The notes under the pieces are model-generated. The model worked only from the letters and a program-made list of their open reading frames with translations. It did no database searches and was not told the DNA's origin. From Aquimarina pacifica (lineage in GTDB: Bacteria > Bacteroidota > Bacteroidia > Flavobacteriales > Flavobacteriaceae): DNA of 64,000 nucleotides. The position numbers and the translations under genes were made by a program. Positions 1 to 7,939 of this stretch are shown here, one piece after another. Location: NCBI RefSeq assembly GCF_000520955.1, contig NZ_JACC01000006.1, positions 1-64,000 of the forward strand, written 5' to 3'. The first letter of the stretch is position 1, and each line of letters starts with the position of its first letter.

Positions 1-1
1 T

Positions 2-1789
2 GTCGCTGCAGTATCAAACTTCTCTGCTAACGGAGGGACGCAAACTAGTGCTATTACATCAAATGTAAACTGGACCGTATCAGAAAATTCAAACTGGGTA
101 TCTATTACGCCTACAAGTGGTAGTGATAACGGAACTATTTCTATTACAGCAGCAGAAAATACAAACACAACCACTAGAACTGCGACTATAACAGTAAGCG
201 GTGGAGATATTACAACTTCATTAACCATAACTCAAGAGGGAGCTGATATAACTACTGATTGCGATACCTTTGATGCATTTGAAGTTATTCAGGCAGAGAA
301 TTTTTGTGAACAATCAGGTATACAAACGGGAGCCACAGATTCGTACATAGGTTGGGTCAATAATGATGATTGGGTACTTTATGAAAATGTAGATTTTGGA
401 TCAGGAGCAATCTCTGTACAGGCTAGCGTATCAAGTGAAACTAATGGAGGGACAATCGAAATCCGAAATGGAAGTACGTCGGGAGCTCTACTTGGTACTA
501 TAAATGTATCAAATACAGGTTCTTGGACATCTTGGGATACGGTAACTGCAGATATTTCTAATGCTAGTGGAGAACAAGATATTTATTTAGTCTTTACAGG
601 TTCTGAATCTGGGTACTTATTTGATATTGATTGGTTTCAATTCGTAGCGTCTACTACAGAATCTTTTACTCCAGATCCAGATAAAACCTACTACATAAAC
701 TGTCCTGTTCATAACTTACGTATTGCAGCTACAGGAGAAAGTGAAGATCCCTATACAACATCAATGACTACTACTGGCGAAGATGTAGAATGGAAATTTG
801 TTGACAAAGGAAATGGATCATGGCATATTCAACGTGCCGCAGGAGGAACCATGCCAAGAATACGTACTGATAACACGCAATATGCAGATATGCAACCAAC
901 TGGCTGGTCAGGAACATATACCTATTTTGATATAACAGACGGAGCTAGTGATGGCACTTACTTCATAACATTACCTGACGGACCTACTAATTTTAAAAGG
1001 TTGCAAGTTGACAATACGGGAACTATACTTATGGTAGAAAATACCAGAAACGGAACCTGGGAATCTTTTACATTTACAGAGGTAAATGATTCATCTGTAT
1101 CGTGCACTGCGGGAACAAATCTTGCATTAAACTCTAGTATTCTTGACTATAGTGACCAACAAAATGATGAGAATGGTGTTCTAAACGCAATAGATGGATT
1201 CGATAGTAACCGTTGGTCGGCATATGGATTCCCCCAAACAATGATTATCGATTTAGAAGCTATCTATTCTATAGATCAGATTAATCTATTCCCTTATAAT
1301 GAAAGAGCATATCAATTTTTGATTGAAGGGTCTTCTACTTCTTCAACTACAGATTTCGAAATTATTACCGACGCAAGCAATAATACAGAAGGTGGTGATG
1401 TAATTAACAGAAGTTTTGATGAGATATCAGTGCGCTATATTAAACTTACTATTACAGGTGCTTCTGACTATACGGGTTCATGGTCATCTGTCGAAGATTT
1501 TCAAGTACTTTGTGCAGGAGGTGAAGCCTTTCAAAAGGAAACTCTCCAAAATGAAATTAGTATCAAGCTGTATCCTAGCCCTGCAACGGATTATATAAAT
1601 ATTGATGTAACAGGAGAAGCAGACCAACTACAACTATACTCACTAACTGGTAAGCTGGTTCACACGGCTCCTATGCAATCTGGAAATAACCAAATAGATA
1701 TTAGCAAACTGGCTAAAGGTGTATATTTTGCCTATACAAAAGGTTCATCTTCAACCGAACCTTTGGTAAAAAAGTTTGTGGTAGAATAA
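2..1789 (+). CDS. Secreted multi-module carbohydrate-binding protein with T9SS sorting domain (5' partial)
   Basis: The frame is open from base 2 and the start lies outside the window, so the 595 visible residues are the C-terminal part of a larger exported protein. In order I see a BACON-type beta-sandwich (about residues 1-80, NWVSITPTSG), a CBM6-like module (about 92-218, FEVIQAENF and WVNNDDWVLYENV), a ricin-like stretch (about 225-365), an F5/8 type C (discoidin) module (about 370-500) and a type A T9SS sorting domain (LYPSPATDYINID to terminal KKFVVE). Such modules bind polysaccharide, and the missing N-terminal part probably holds a glycoside hydrolase or lyase. The T9SS tail predicts passage across the outer membrane and surface attachment or release. 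Exact module borders are estimates; the architecture is clear. Confidence 0.85.
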   Translation, partial: VAAVSNFSANGGTQTSAITSNVNWTVSENSNWVSITPTSGSDNGTISITAAENTNTTTRTATITVSGGDITTSLTITQEGADITTDCDTFDAFEVIQAENFCEQSGIQTGATDSYIGWVNNDDWVLYENVDFGSGAISVQASVSSETNGGTIEIRNGSTSGALLGTINVSNTGSWTSWDTVTADISNASGEQDIYLVFTGSESGYLFDIDWFQFVASTTESFTPDPDKTYYINCPVHNLRIAATGESEDPYTTSMTTTGEDVEWKFVDKGNGSWHIQRAAGGTMPRIRTDNTQYADMQPTGWSGTYTYFDITDGASDGTYFITLPDGPTNFKRLQVDNTGTILMVENTRNGTWESFTFTEVNDSSVSCTAGTNLALNSSILDYSDQQNDENGVLNAIDGFDSNRWSAYGFPQTMIIDLEAIYSIDQINLFPYNERAYQFLIEGSSTSSTTDFEIITDASNNTEGGDVINRSFDEISVRYIKLTITGASDYTGSWSSVEDFQVLCAGGEAFQKETLQNEISIKLYPSPATDYINIDVTGEADQLQLYSLTGKLVHTAPMQSGNNQIDISKLAKGVYFAYTKGSSSTEPLVKKFVVE

Positions 1790-1853
1790 TTAATGGATAT
1801 CATTATGTCTTTGTGTAAGTTTGATATCACATAAACTTATATTGGATTTGACA

Positions 1854-1891
1854 AAAAAAGCCCTGTAATTGTTACAATTACAGGGCTTTTT
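1854..1891. terminator. Bidirectional intrinsic terminator
   Basis: A perfect inverted repeat: AAAAAGCCCTGTAATTG, a three-base loop, then its complement ending CTTTTT. It has A-run and T-run on both sides, so it can serve both the plus-strand gene ending at 1789 and the minus-strand operon ending at 1914. Confidence 0.9.
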
Positions 1892-1913
1892 ATTGAATCT
1901 TTCTCAGATGTTA

Positions 1914-2639
1914 CTAGTTTCGTCCTTTTTCATCAGGATATAAATCGGGTAATGAATCACTTTGCCAAAATTCTTTGGTATCTATATCAAGTAGCGTAAG
2001 CTTTCCTGTAAAAGCAGCTCCTGTATCAATATTCCAGACATTGACACCTTGCATAGGAAATTCAGATTTATAGTGTAATGTTGGCGTATGCCCAATGTAA
2101 ATTTCGTTGTACATTTTTAGTCTTTTTGGATACAAAAATGAATGTTTTACTATCCTTTTATCTGCCACCATAGCCATTTCCCAGAGGGTTCTATCCCATC
2201 TATAGTTTGTAAGATACACCTCATTCTCTGGGCCTTTCATAGACGAAAACCCTGCATGAATGAATAATCTATTCTCTGAATCGACCACATAATTTTTTAA
2301 TTCTCTAAAAAAGTTTAAATGCGCAGTGGTATCATAATCATTAGATAGATATGATTTTATGGTTTCGTCACCTCCGTTTCTAAACCAAGTATAATTTTCT
2401 CTTTCCCGATCTAATAACCATTCATGACACCATACATCATGATTTCCCTTAATAAAAATGCATTTTTGTTTTTTATTGAGTTCAATAAGAAAGTCTACGA
2501 CCTGTGCCGATTCACTCCATCCGTCTACATAATCTCCTAAAAAAATTAAGGTGTCTTTTGGGGTTACCTCAGCTCTTTCTAATACTTGCAGTAATGCTCT
2601 AAATCCTCCATGGATATCTCCTATGACTAATGTTCTCAT
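1914..2639 (-). CDS. Calcineurin-like metallophosphatase, last gene of RNA-repair/ADP-ribose operon
   Basis: A 241-residue phosphoesterase of the bacterial Ser/Thr phosphatase (PrpA/ApaH-like) type. The metal-binding signature runs GDIHG (residues 7-11), GDYVDG (about 35-40), GNHD (about 65-68) and HAGF (about 128-131). It follows the oxygenase gene with no gap and closes the operon in front of a strong terminator. Relatives dephosphorylate phosphoproteins, diadenosine polyphosphates or nucleotide 2',3'-cyclic phosphates. Next to KptA and macro domains, removal of a cyclic or terminal phosphate from RNA ends or from ADP-ribose cyclic phosphate is a reasonable inference, but the sequence does not fix the substrate. 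Confidence 0.85.
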   Translation of the reverse strand: MRTLVIGDIHGGFRALLQVLERAEVTPKDTLIFLGDYVDGWSESAQVVDFLIELNKKQKCIFIKGNHDVWCHEWLLDRERENYTWFRNGGDETIKSYLSNDYDTTAHLNFFRELKNYVVDSENRLFIHAGFSSMKGPENEVYLTNYRWDRTLWEMAMVADKRIVKHSFLYPKRLKMYNEIYIGHTPTLHYKSEFPMQGVNVWNIDTGAAFTGKLTLLDIDTKEFWQSDSLPDLYPDEKGRN

Positions 2640-3185
2640 TTATAATTTATACATTATATCAGTTCTTAAAACATATTTTATTCCTGACAAAATAGGTTTT
2701 CCTTCATGACGCAGTGGATGACGAAATAATAACGCATCTCCCTGATTTGGTGTAACAGTAACTCCAGACTCAAAATACGTTTCTCCTCCCTCAAATCCAT
2801 CATTAAGATAAATCAAAAATGACAAAAAACTACATTCTTTTTCATTTCTTTTATAACTTCCATCACGATGCATTTTAAATCGCTGACCCTCTTCATATTT
2901 GTATATTCTAAACATCTCATTCAGGCCCACCGAATTATATAATCCTATCGTATCTGGTACATGAGGTCTAATTTCTTTCCATATTTTTTCCGCTAAAATT
3001 CCATCCTTAAATAAAATTCTTTTATTATTCCGAATTCCTTTAACTAGGACTTGTCTGCCATCAATATTTACCTTTGCTTCTTCAAAAGAAACTTCTTCTC
3101 CCTTATTAATAAAATGAATACACATATCATGTGAAAGGAATTCTTTCACCAAAAATACTTCAGGATGTAATTCTATTTTTTTCAT
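2640..3185 (-). CDS. 2OG-Fe(II) oxygenase, prolyl 4-hydroxylase-like
   Basis: An iron- and 2-oxoglutarate-dependent dioxygenase of about 181 residues. The HxD pair is in MHRDGSYKR, the distal histidine in RHPLRHEG, and a 2OG-binding arginine lies in YVLRTD; FEGGETYF before the distal histidine is typical of the P4H fold. I chose the ATG at 3185 (MKKIELHPEVF), 10 bp after the kptA stop, over an upstream start that overlaps kptA by 29 bp. The substrate is unknown. Stand-alone P4H-like enzymes act on protein prolines or on nucleic acid, and the operon context favours an RNA- or stress-related role. That is inference only. Confidence 0.85.
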   Translation of the reverse strand: MKKIELHPEVFLVKEFLSHDMCIHFINKGEEVSFEEAKVNIDGRQVLVKGIRNNKRILFKDGILAEKIWKEIRPHVPDTIGLYNSVGLNEMFRIYKYEEGQRFKMHRDGSYKRNEKECSFLSFLIYLNDGFEGGETYFESGVTVTPNQGDALLFRHPLRHEGKPILSGIKYVLRTDIMYKL

Positions 3186-3195
3186 AGTACAAATT

Positions 3196-3735
3196 TTAAA
3201 ACTCAATATATTCAGGTAAAACATGATCTGTTAGCCAAACCCCGTTTTCTGATTGAAAAAACGCTGCTCCTTGTGCATGCATTTCTCCTGATCGTACGGT
3301 AAGAATAATAGGTTTCCCTCTTCTTTCTCCAACTCGGGTGGCTGTAATTCTGTCCTCACTAAGATGTACATGATGACGGTTCATTTTCAACAATCCATTT
3401 TCTTTGATTGCACTCATAAATTTTGCCACTGTACCATGATACAAAAATGCAGGCGGTTGCTTTGCTTCATAGGCTAATTCAACCGATACCGAATGCCCTT
3501 GACTGGCTCTAATTTTGGTCATATCCTCATTGAAGGCAAAGCGTTTTTTATCATTAGTAGCAACAATCTCTTTTAATAGCTTTAAGTTTAGAGTAGGCTG
3601 ATATTTCTTGATTTTATGTAATAATTCACTAACATCTACCCATCCGTTTTCATCTAATTGTATCCCTATTTTATCAGGCGTATGTCGTAGAATAAGACTT
3701 AAAAATTTGCTTATTTGGTTATTATTTGTTTTCAT
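3196..3735 (-). CDS. kptA: RNA 2'-phosphotransferase (Tpt1/KptA family)
   Basis: KptA/Tpt1 moves an internal RNA 2'-phosphate onto NAD+, giving clean RNA, nicotinamide and ADP-ribose 1'',2''-cyclic phosphate. The 179 residues show the family N-terminus (ISKFLSLILRHTPDKIG, with the catalytic Arg-His pair), the winged-helix part (WVDVSELL), RASQGHSV, LYHGT, HVHLS and the C-terminal arginine region RVGERRGKP. Length is normal. It overlaps the upstream ART-like gene by 14 bp. In yeast this is the last step of tRNA splicing; in most bacteria the role is unknown. Here two RtcB ligases, macro domains that process its ADP-ribose product, and interrupted tRNA genes lie in the same window, which makes a real RNA-repair role likely. 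Confidence 0.95.
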   Translation of the reverse strand: MKTNNNQISKFLSLILRHTPDKIGIQLDENGWVDVSELLHKIKKYQPTLNLKLLKEIVATNDKKRFAFNEDMTKIRASQGHSVSVELAYEAKQPPAFLYHGTVAKFMSAIKENGLLKMNRHHVHLSEDRITATRVGERRGKPIILTVRSGEMHAQGAAFFQSENGVWLTDHVLPEYIEF

Positions 3736-4135
3736 GATTTTCTATACTTCTTTTTAACTCTTCATTATCTGGATGCTTATATTTATCACCAAAATATGCT
3801 TTGGTGACTCTTATATTACCCACTATATGTTTGTTAAAGTCTTCTAATTCTTGGGCAGGAATCCATAATTCATTATGAATTGCACCGCCCACATTTTCAA
3901 TTTTATATCTACTTAAAAAAGTAGTATCCAGATCAAACTCAAGAACAAAACCCGAATATCCAGACCCTTCATCTTCTAAATTCCATTTTGTTGCAATTTC
4001 AATAGCATATGCTTCATTCATAACGGGATAAAAAATCGGTTGCCAGACTAATCGTGGTGGAAAATATTTCCAACCAGAATCAAAAATTAATTCTAATTCT
4101 TTTAACCCAACAGGTCTATACAATCTTGTTGTCAT
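3722..4135 (-). CDS. Small ART-like protein (annotated in relatives as ADP-ribosylation/crystallin J1)
   Basis: A 137-residue protein of a family usually labelled ADP-ribosylation/crystallin J1. The conserved start [13 protein letters not shown], then [41 protein letters not shown] and NIVG are all recognisable. The name points to an ADP-ribosyltransferase-like fold, but I cannot pick out a certain catalytic triad and no activity is established from the sequence. It overlaps both neighbours (macro-domain stop by 4 bp, kptA start by 14 bp), so it is translationally coupled. A role in making or reading ADP-ribose marks would fit the neighbouring macro domains. Confidence 0.7.
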   Translation of the reverse strand: MTTRLYRPVGLKELELIFDSGWKYFPPRLVWQPIFYPVMNEAYAIEIATKWNLEDEGSGYSGFVLEFDLDTTFLSRYKIENVGGAIHNELWIPAQELEDFNKHIVGNIRVTKAYFGDKYKHPDNEELKRSIENHENK

Positions 4136-4644
4136 TTCATTACTTGTTTCTGGTATATTTCATAATTCTCCCAATCGAAACAGACAAAAATTATTTCCTT
4201 AAACATACCTATCTCTTTAAAATCTTTTATAGTATTTATTGCTATTTTGGCTGCTAGTTCCTTAGGGAACCTATAAATCCCTGTACTTATATTTGGAAAA
4301 GCAATAGTCTCAACTCCATTTTCTATGGCTATTCTCAGAGAATTAACATAGCAATTTTCTAATAGTTGTTCTTTTTCCCTTCCTCCCTGATTCCAAACAG
4401 GACCAACAGTATGAATTGTGTAACGCGAAGGCAAATTCCCTGCTGTAGTAATTACCGCTTCACCAACCTTACATTTTCCTTGTTTTGATATAATTTTTCT
4501 GCAAGCCTCAAGAATTTCTTTCCCTCCTTTACGGTGAATAACCCCATCAACACCACTACCTCCCATCAATGAAGAATTCGCTGCATTAACAATGGCATCA
4601 ACTTCGATAGTGGTGATATCTGCTTGGATTACTTTTAACTTCAT
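4132..4644 (-). CDS. Macro domain ADP-ribosyl hydrolase / O-acetyl-ADP-ribose deacetylase type (YmdB/MacroD-like)
   Basis: A stand-alone macro domain of 170 residues that binds ADP-ribose and in related enzymes hydrolyses ADP-ribosyl esters or O-acetyl-ADP-ribose. Signatures: [19 protein letters not shown] at the N-terminus, the catalytic loop [24 protein letters not shown], and the diphosphate loop [11 protein letters not shown] use the ATG at 4644 ([10 protein letters not shown]), 10 bp after the upstream stop, because the longer frame begins inside the neighbouring gene. It sits between a second macro-type gene and the ART-like gene, so it can remove ADP-ribose marks or handle the product of KptA. 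Confidence 0.92.
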   Translation of the reverse strand: MKLKVIQADITTIEVDAIVNAANSSLMGGSGVDGVIHRKGGKEILEACRKIISKQGKCKVGEAVITTAGNLPSRYTIHTVGPVWNQGGREKEQLLENCYVNSLRIAIENGVETIAFPNISTGIYRFPKELAAKIAINTIKDFKEIGMFKEIIFVCFDWENYEIYQKQVMK

Positions 4645-4654
4645 CTTATTTTTT

Positions 4655-5137
4655 TTAACCAAAGTCATAAACAAAGACTTCGATACCTTTAATTAGTAAT
4701 GTTTCCTCGATTATAGGTTCTATTTGATCCCATTTACCACCAGCTAACCCACAACCTATTCTAGGCATATGGATACTTGCTTCTAACTTTTGAGCCTCTA
4801 AAGCAATTGTCCTTAAACATTTCATTACCGCATCATATCGTATAGGTACTTTACCACTATCTGTAACTTTTTTTATCCCATGCTGCGCGATCATATTACC
4901 AACATAAATATCATCCGAGACCTTAATGAGCTGAGTTGCCCCTAAACCAAAATCATTTTCTTCTCTATTTCTATACCAGCTTCTATAGGCTAACTCTGGT
5001 TCAGACCATTTTCGAGAAACTGCAACGACAAATCCCTTTCCCCAACCACCGATATCATTACAGATATGGACAATAATTTTATTTCCTTCCTTTTGAGGCG
5101 AGGTGGCATCACCTTTTAAGTAATTAATCTGTTTCAT
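4655..5137 (-). CDS. Macro-fold ADP-ribose-1''-phosphate phosphatase-like protein (Poa1/TARG1 type)
   Basis: A 160-residue macro-domain relative of a different branch from its neighbour. [23 protein letters not shown] and the C-terminal [16 protein letters not shown] are the ADP-ribose binding loops seen in the Poa1/TARG1 (Appr-1-p processing) group. In yeast, Poa1 removes the 1''-phosphate of ADP-ribose 1''-phosphate, the compound derived from the KptA/Tpt1 product, so finding it two genes from kptA makes biochemical sense. The stop overlaps none of the next frame when that gene's ATG at 4644 is used; the start overlaps the DUF4291 stop by 4 bp. Confidence 0.88.
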   Translation of the reverse strand: MKQINYLKGDATSPQKEGNKIIVHICNDIGGWGKGFVVAVSRKWSEPELAYRSWYRNREENDFGLGATQLIKVSDDIYVGNMIAQHGIKKVTDSGKVPIRYDAVMKCLRTIALEAQKLEASIHMPRIGCGLAGGKWDQIEPIIEETLLIKGIEVFVYDFG

Positions 5138-5769
5138 TCTAGCATTAGGTATTGATTCAACTTTTCATCGTCGAACACCAAAGGTTTTTCTTTGGGGGTC
5201 ATTAGGTTTTCTAAAGTATTTGATGTTACGAATTCATATTGTTCTTTTACAAACTCTGAAATATCTTCTATTTCTATAATATCATCTTTGGCATAAGATG
5301 CTATATACTCTTTTCTCAATCCTATTTGGATGGCTCTTCTTTGCAATTTTCCACCATTAGGATTGTGATCAGGGTCCCATTGTAAGCGTACATTAGATCT
5401 TTGCACATCTGCTTGCCAAGCATCATATGAATCATATAATTCTGGTCGAAAAGATGAATACACTGCATTCTGTAGATACGACTCAAAAGCTTTTCTTTTG
5501 AGATGAATTGCTAATACTACTTCTTGACCTACTTTTGTTCCCCAACCATTGCGAAACATCATCCATAAAAAATTCGGTTTGATCCATGACATTCTATCAA
5601 GGCTAAAGGCTCCACCAAAATATTGATTTTTGGCAGCAAAATGTCCAATTGCTGGTCGGTAGGACTGGTACACAACAATTTTTTCTTCATTGTATTGGGC
5701 CATGATATGATATCCTTCATGAGGCCATTCTTTTTTTTGTTCTATATATTTTTCTAATTGTAATTTCAT
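5134..5769 (-). CDS. DUF4291 family protein
   Basis: Recognised as DUF4291 by the block IVVYQSYRPAIGHFAAKNQYFGGAFSL (residues about 31-57; only the key parts matter: YRPAIG, FGG), then MSWIKPNFLWMMFRNGWGTK and VYSSF, WDPDHNP, RRAIQIGLR. Length (211) is typical. Soluble, no signal peptide. The biochemical activity of this family is not known to me. It is co-transcribed with overlapping ATGA junctions on both sides, so it belongs to the ADP-ribose/RNA-end operon. Confidence 0.85.
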   Translation of the reverse strand: MKLQLEKYIEQKKEWPHEGYHIMAQYNEEKIVVYQSYRPAIGHFAAKNQYFGGAFSLDRMSWIKPNFLWMMFRNGWGTKVGQEVVLAIHLKRKAFESYLQNAVYSSFRPELYDSYDAWQADVQRSNVRLQWDPDHNPNGGKLQRRAIQIGLRKEYIASYAKDDIIEIEDISEFVKEQYEFVTSNTLENLMTPKEKPLVFDDEKLNQYLMLE

Positions 5770-6233
5770 TTTAATTTCTTTTTAACGACACTAACCAATT
5801 CATCCAAATCGGCAACTTGCGCTACTCCATATCGTTCACAAACGACATCTACATTTCCTTTTCTCCAAAAACCATCAGCACAACAGACCACTAACTTGCC
5901 GCTTTGTGCATATAACCCTAGTTCTAATAAACTTATAGGTGATTTTGAGGCTTCATCCAGATACATAATAACCATATCAACTCGCTCTAGAGCATCTAAC
6001 TCCCAACCTACTTGTTTATTAATTTTGGTAGTGTCTCTTGTATCATTATAATCCAAATTAGCTCCGTTATGTACCCAAACCGGATCAATTAATGTTACTT
6101 TTTCGTCACTAAGTTTTTTAATAACACGTGTTCTCCATTTTTCTGTAACATCTGCACTTTGCACACTCCCCGCAAGGAAAACACTAAACTCTCCCGCTAC
6201 CTCAACCTTATCTATTGCTGTTATGACTCTCAT
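5766..6233 (-). CDS. Nucleoside 2-deoxyribosyltransferase-like protein
   Basis: A 155-residue protein of the nucleoside 2-deoxyribosyltransferase-like group: VFLAGSVQSADVTEKWR near the N-terminus (FLAG substrate loop), then DPVWVHNGANLDYNDTRDT, WELDALERVDMVIMYLD, and SPISLLELGLYA with the glutamate expected to be the nucleophile. Relatives cleave or exchange N-glycosidic bonds of nucleosides, and some members act on nucleotides or NAD-type compounds. The gene overlaps both neighbours by 1-4 bp. In this operon it could cut ribosyl bonds in NAD or ADP-ribose derivatives; that is inference. Confidence 0.82.
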   Translation of the reverse strand: MRVITAIDKVEVAGEFSVFLAGSVQSADVTEKWRTRVIKKLSDEKVTLIDPVWVHNGANLDYNDTRDTTKINKQVGWELDALERVDMVIMYLDEASKSPISLLELGLYAQSGKLVVCCADGFWRKGNVDVVCERYGVAQVADLDELVSVVKKKLK

Positions 6234-7054
6234 TATAGTACCGGTATTTGAACAACTCCTTCTTCATCTATATCTCTAAAAGAGTTCGTTGTAAAAACAG
6301 TGTCAAAGTCTTCTCCCAGAACTTCTAGCCCTTTACTAAAAATACCATGACTAACCACTAAACTTAATTTACCAGCATTTTTTTCTTTTAATGCTTTTGC
6401 CAACCCTATAAAAGTACCCCCTCCGTCGCAAATATCATCAACAATCACACAATGCTTACCTTCCAAGTCCTCTTCGTATACCCTAAAACCAGAAAGTTTT
6501 CCTGTTTTTACATCTCTCTTTTTAGAACACTCGACCACCGCGATACCTCCCAAATATTCAGAAACCTTATATATTTTCTTTAGAGCTCCGCCATCAGGAG
6601 AAATCAAAATCACCTCTTCTCCTATCGTTTCCAAACACTTTTTTACAAAATCATAGTTATTAATTACCTCAACGTTATCTAAAACAGCAGGTGTTACCTC
6701 AGAGTGCGGATCAAAAACGGTAATCTTGTTGTAGTTTTGCGCATTCAAAATATCTGCATATACCTTTACAGACAATGATTCTCCTGCAATCATCACTCTA
6801 TCCTGTCTTGCAGCCGGAAAATAAGGTATAAATACATCTATAAACCGAATACCCATTCTGCGCAATGCATCTGTAGTAATTAGTAATAACCCAAAATCAT
6901 TAAAGGAGTTAATACGATGAGTGATCGTTACCTCATCTCCCAGAGACTGATCAAGAATTTTTATATGCGGCTCTCCACCGTTAAAAACAAATGCTTCAAA
7001 AGCAATAGATTCTTGAAAAGGCGTAAACGATTGATCCAGATGCAAATATTTCAT
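6233..7054 (-). CDS. Ribose-phosphate pyrophosphokinase-like protein (short Prs paralogue)
   Basis: A PRPP-synthetase relative of 273 residues, shorter than a housekeeping Prs (about 310). YFPAARQDRV, FDPHSEVTPAVLDN, ISPDGGALKK and the PRPP-binding loop VIVDDICDGGGTF are present. The ATG at 7054 (MKYLHLDQSF) is preferred over an upstream TTG. It is the first gene of the operon and has the operator-like half sites just upstream. Short Prs paralogues usually travel with a nicotinamide phosphoribosyltransferase gene; none is in this window. Some phage-encoded Prs relatives pyrophosphorylate ADP-ribose rather than ribose 5-phosphate to rebuild NAD; with so many ADP-ribose enzymes here that alternative deserves a test. 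Confidence 0.88.
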   Translation of the reverse strand: MKYLHLDQSFTPFQESIAFEAFVFNGGEPHIKILDQSLGDEVTITHRINSFNDFGLLLITTDALRRMGIRFIDVFIPYFPAARQDRVMIAGESLSVKVYADILNAQNYNKITVFDPHSEVTPAVLDNVEVINNYDFVKKCLETIGEEVILISPDGGALKKIYKVSEYLGGIAVVECSKKRDVKTGKLSGFRVYEEDLEGKHCVIVDDICDGGGTFIGLAKALKEKNAGKLSLVVSHGIFSKGLEVLGEDFDTVFTTNSFRDIDEEGVVQIPVL

Positions 7055-7068
7055 AATTGTGTTATTTT

Positions 7069-7115
7069 TACGCAAATTTAAAACACAATTTGATATCTAC
7101 CAAATATTTTGCGTA
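7069..7115. promoter_or_regulatory. Operator-like region of the kptA/macro operon
   Basis: Between the regulator gene and the Prs-like gene lie TACGCAA (7069-7075) and TTTTGCGTA (7107-7115). The right-hand 19 bases (7097-7115) match the two clear palindromes at 10510 and 30933 in the spacer and right half (CAAATATTTTGCGTA against CAATTATTTTGCGTA), with a degraded left half. It lies 15-60 bp upstream of the first gene, where a repressor would act. Confidence 0.6.
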
Positions 7116-7172
7116 AAAACCACATTAAATAGATTAAAAAAACATAATTCTGCTCAAAACAGGCATCATGAT

Positions 7173-7853
7173 CTACTTTATGTCAAACAAGAATCCTTCT
7201 TTTAGATGCTTAAAGTATTGTTTTTTATTAAATTGGAATAGATTGGCAGGTCTCCCTCTGCCTTCGGATACTTTTTCGTCCAGTTCTTCTAGGATATTGA
7301 AGCTTAGAATTTTCTTTCTAAAATTTCGTCTATCAATCTGTTTTTCGAGAATGATCATATACAACTTTTCGAGATCCGAAAACAAAAACTTGTCATTAAG
7401 CAGGTCAAAACCAATAGGCTCATAGGTTAACTTATTCTGAAGTCTTTTTTTTGCCATTTCTAAAATGGTTTGGTGATCAAAAGCCAACTCAGGAAGCTTT
7501 TGAATATTAAACCATTCTACATCATTAGCATCTGTATCTGCCTTAATTGTATGGTGCTCTGGTTTCACCAATGCAAAATAGGTAACACTAACTACTCTAT
7601 TTCTAGGGTCTCTTTTTGGAGCTCCGAATGAATATAACTGCTCCATATAATCTACCGTTACATTGGTTTCTTCTTTTAGTTCTCTTACCACAGCATCTTC
7701 TAGACTTTCGTTTTCTAGAACCAATCCTCCGGGAAGTGCCCATGAATCCTTAAATGGCGCTATATCTCTTTTGATCAACAACACATTCAGCGCTTTATCT
7801 TTGTACCCAAAGACTACAGCATCTACAGCAACTTTAATATTTTGGCGTATCAT
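7173..7853 (-). CDS. NUDIX domain plus winged-helix regulator (NrtR/AraR-like)
   Basis: 226 residues: an N-terminal NUDIX domain with a nearly complete box (GGLVLENESLEDAVVREL followed by KEETNV; only the family glycine is replaced, by Asn) and a C-terminal segment (about 150-226) of the winged-helix type seen in NUDIX-related transcription factors. NrtR members of this group sense ADP-ribose and control NAD genes; others sense sugars. The gene ends 118 bp upstream of the Prs-like gene on the same strand and is the obvious candidate to control the operon, whose enzymes make and destroy ADP-ribose compounds. The ligand is not fixed by sequence. Confidence 0.85.
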   Translation of the reverse strand: MIRQNIKVAVDAVVFGYKDKALNVLLIKRDIAPFKDSWALPGGLVLENESLEDAVVRELKEETNVTVDYMEQLYSFGAPKRDPRNRVVSVTYFALVKPEHHTIKADTDANDVEWFNIQKLPELAFDHQTILEMAKKRLQNKLTYEPIGFDLLNDKFLFSDLEKLYMIILEKQIDRRNFRKKILSFNILEELDEKVSEGRGRPANLFQFNKKQYFKHLKEGFLFDIK

Positions 7854-7864
7854 ACACGCAAAAT
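7839..7864. promoter_or_regulatory. Inverted repeat over the regulator start codon
   Basis: Read on the minus strand, ATTTTGCGT, a short centre containing the ATG, then ACGCCAAAAT. The arms resemble the half-site TTGCGTA/TACGCAA but point the opposite way round from the other palindromes. It may be an autoregulatory site. Low certainty. Confidence 0.35.
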
Positions 7865-7895
7865 TATGAATTTACTAGACATTCTATACCACTTA

Positions 7896-7931
7896 TTAAA
7901 AAAAAGCGCCAATACAGATTATATTGACGCT
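7896..7931 (-). terminator. Intrinsic terminator of the slipin gene
   Basis: On the minus strand AGCGTCAATA, a 7-base loop, TATTGGCGCT and then a run of T. It lies 9 bp after the slipin stop and separates it from the regulator gene. Confidence 0.85.
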
Positions 7932-7939
7932 TCAGACAC

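Noticed and set aside
3722-4135. ADP-ribosylating toxin of a toxin-antitoxin pair with the macro protein
   Set aside because: The macro protein could be an antitoxin, but the gene lies in the middle of a nine-gene operon and lacks motifs I would need to call a toxin.
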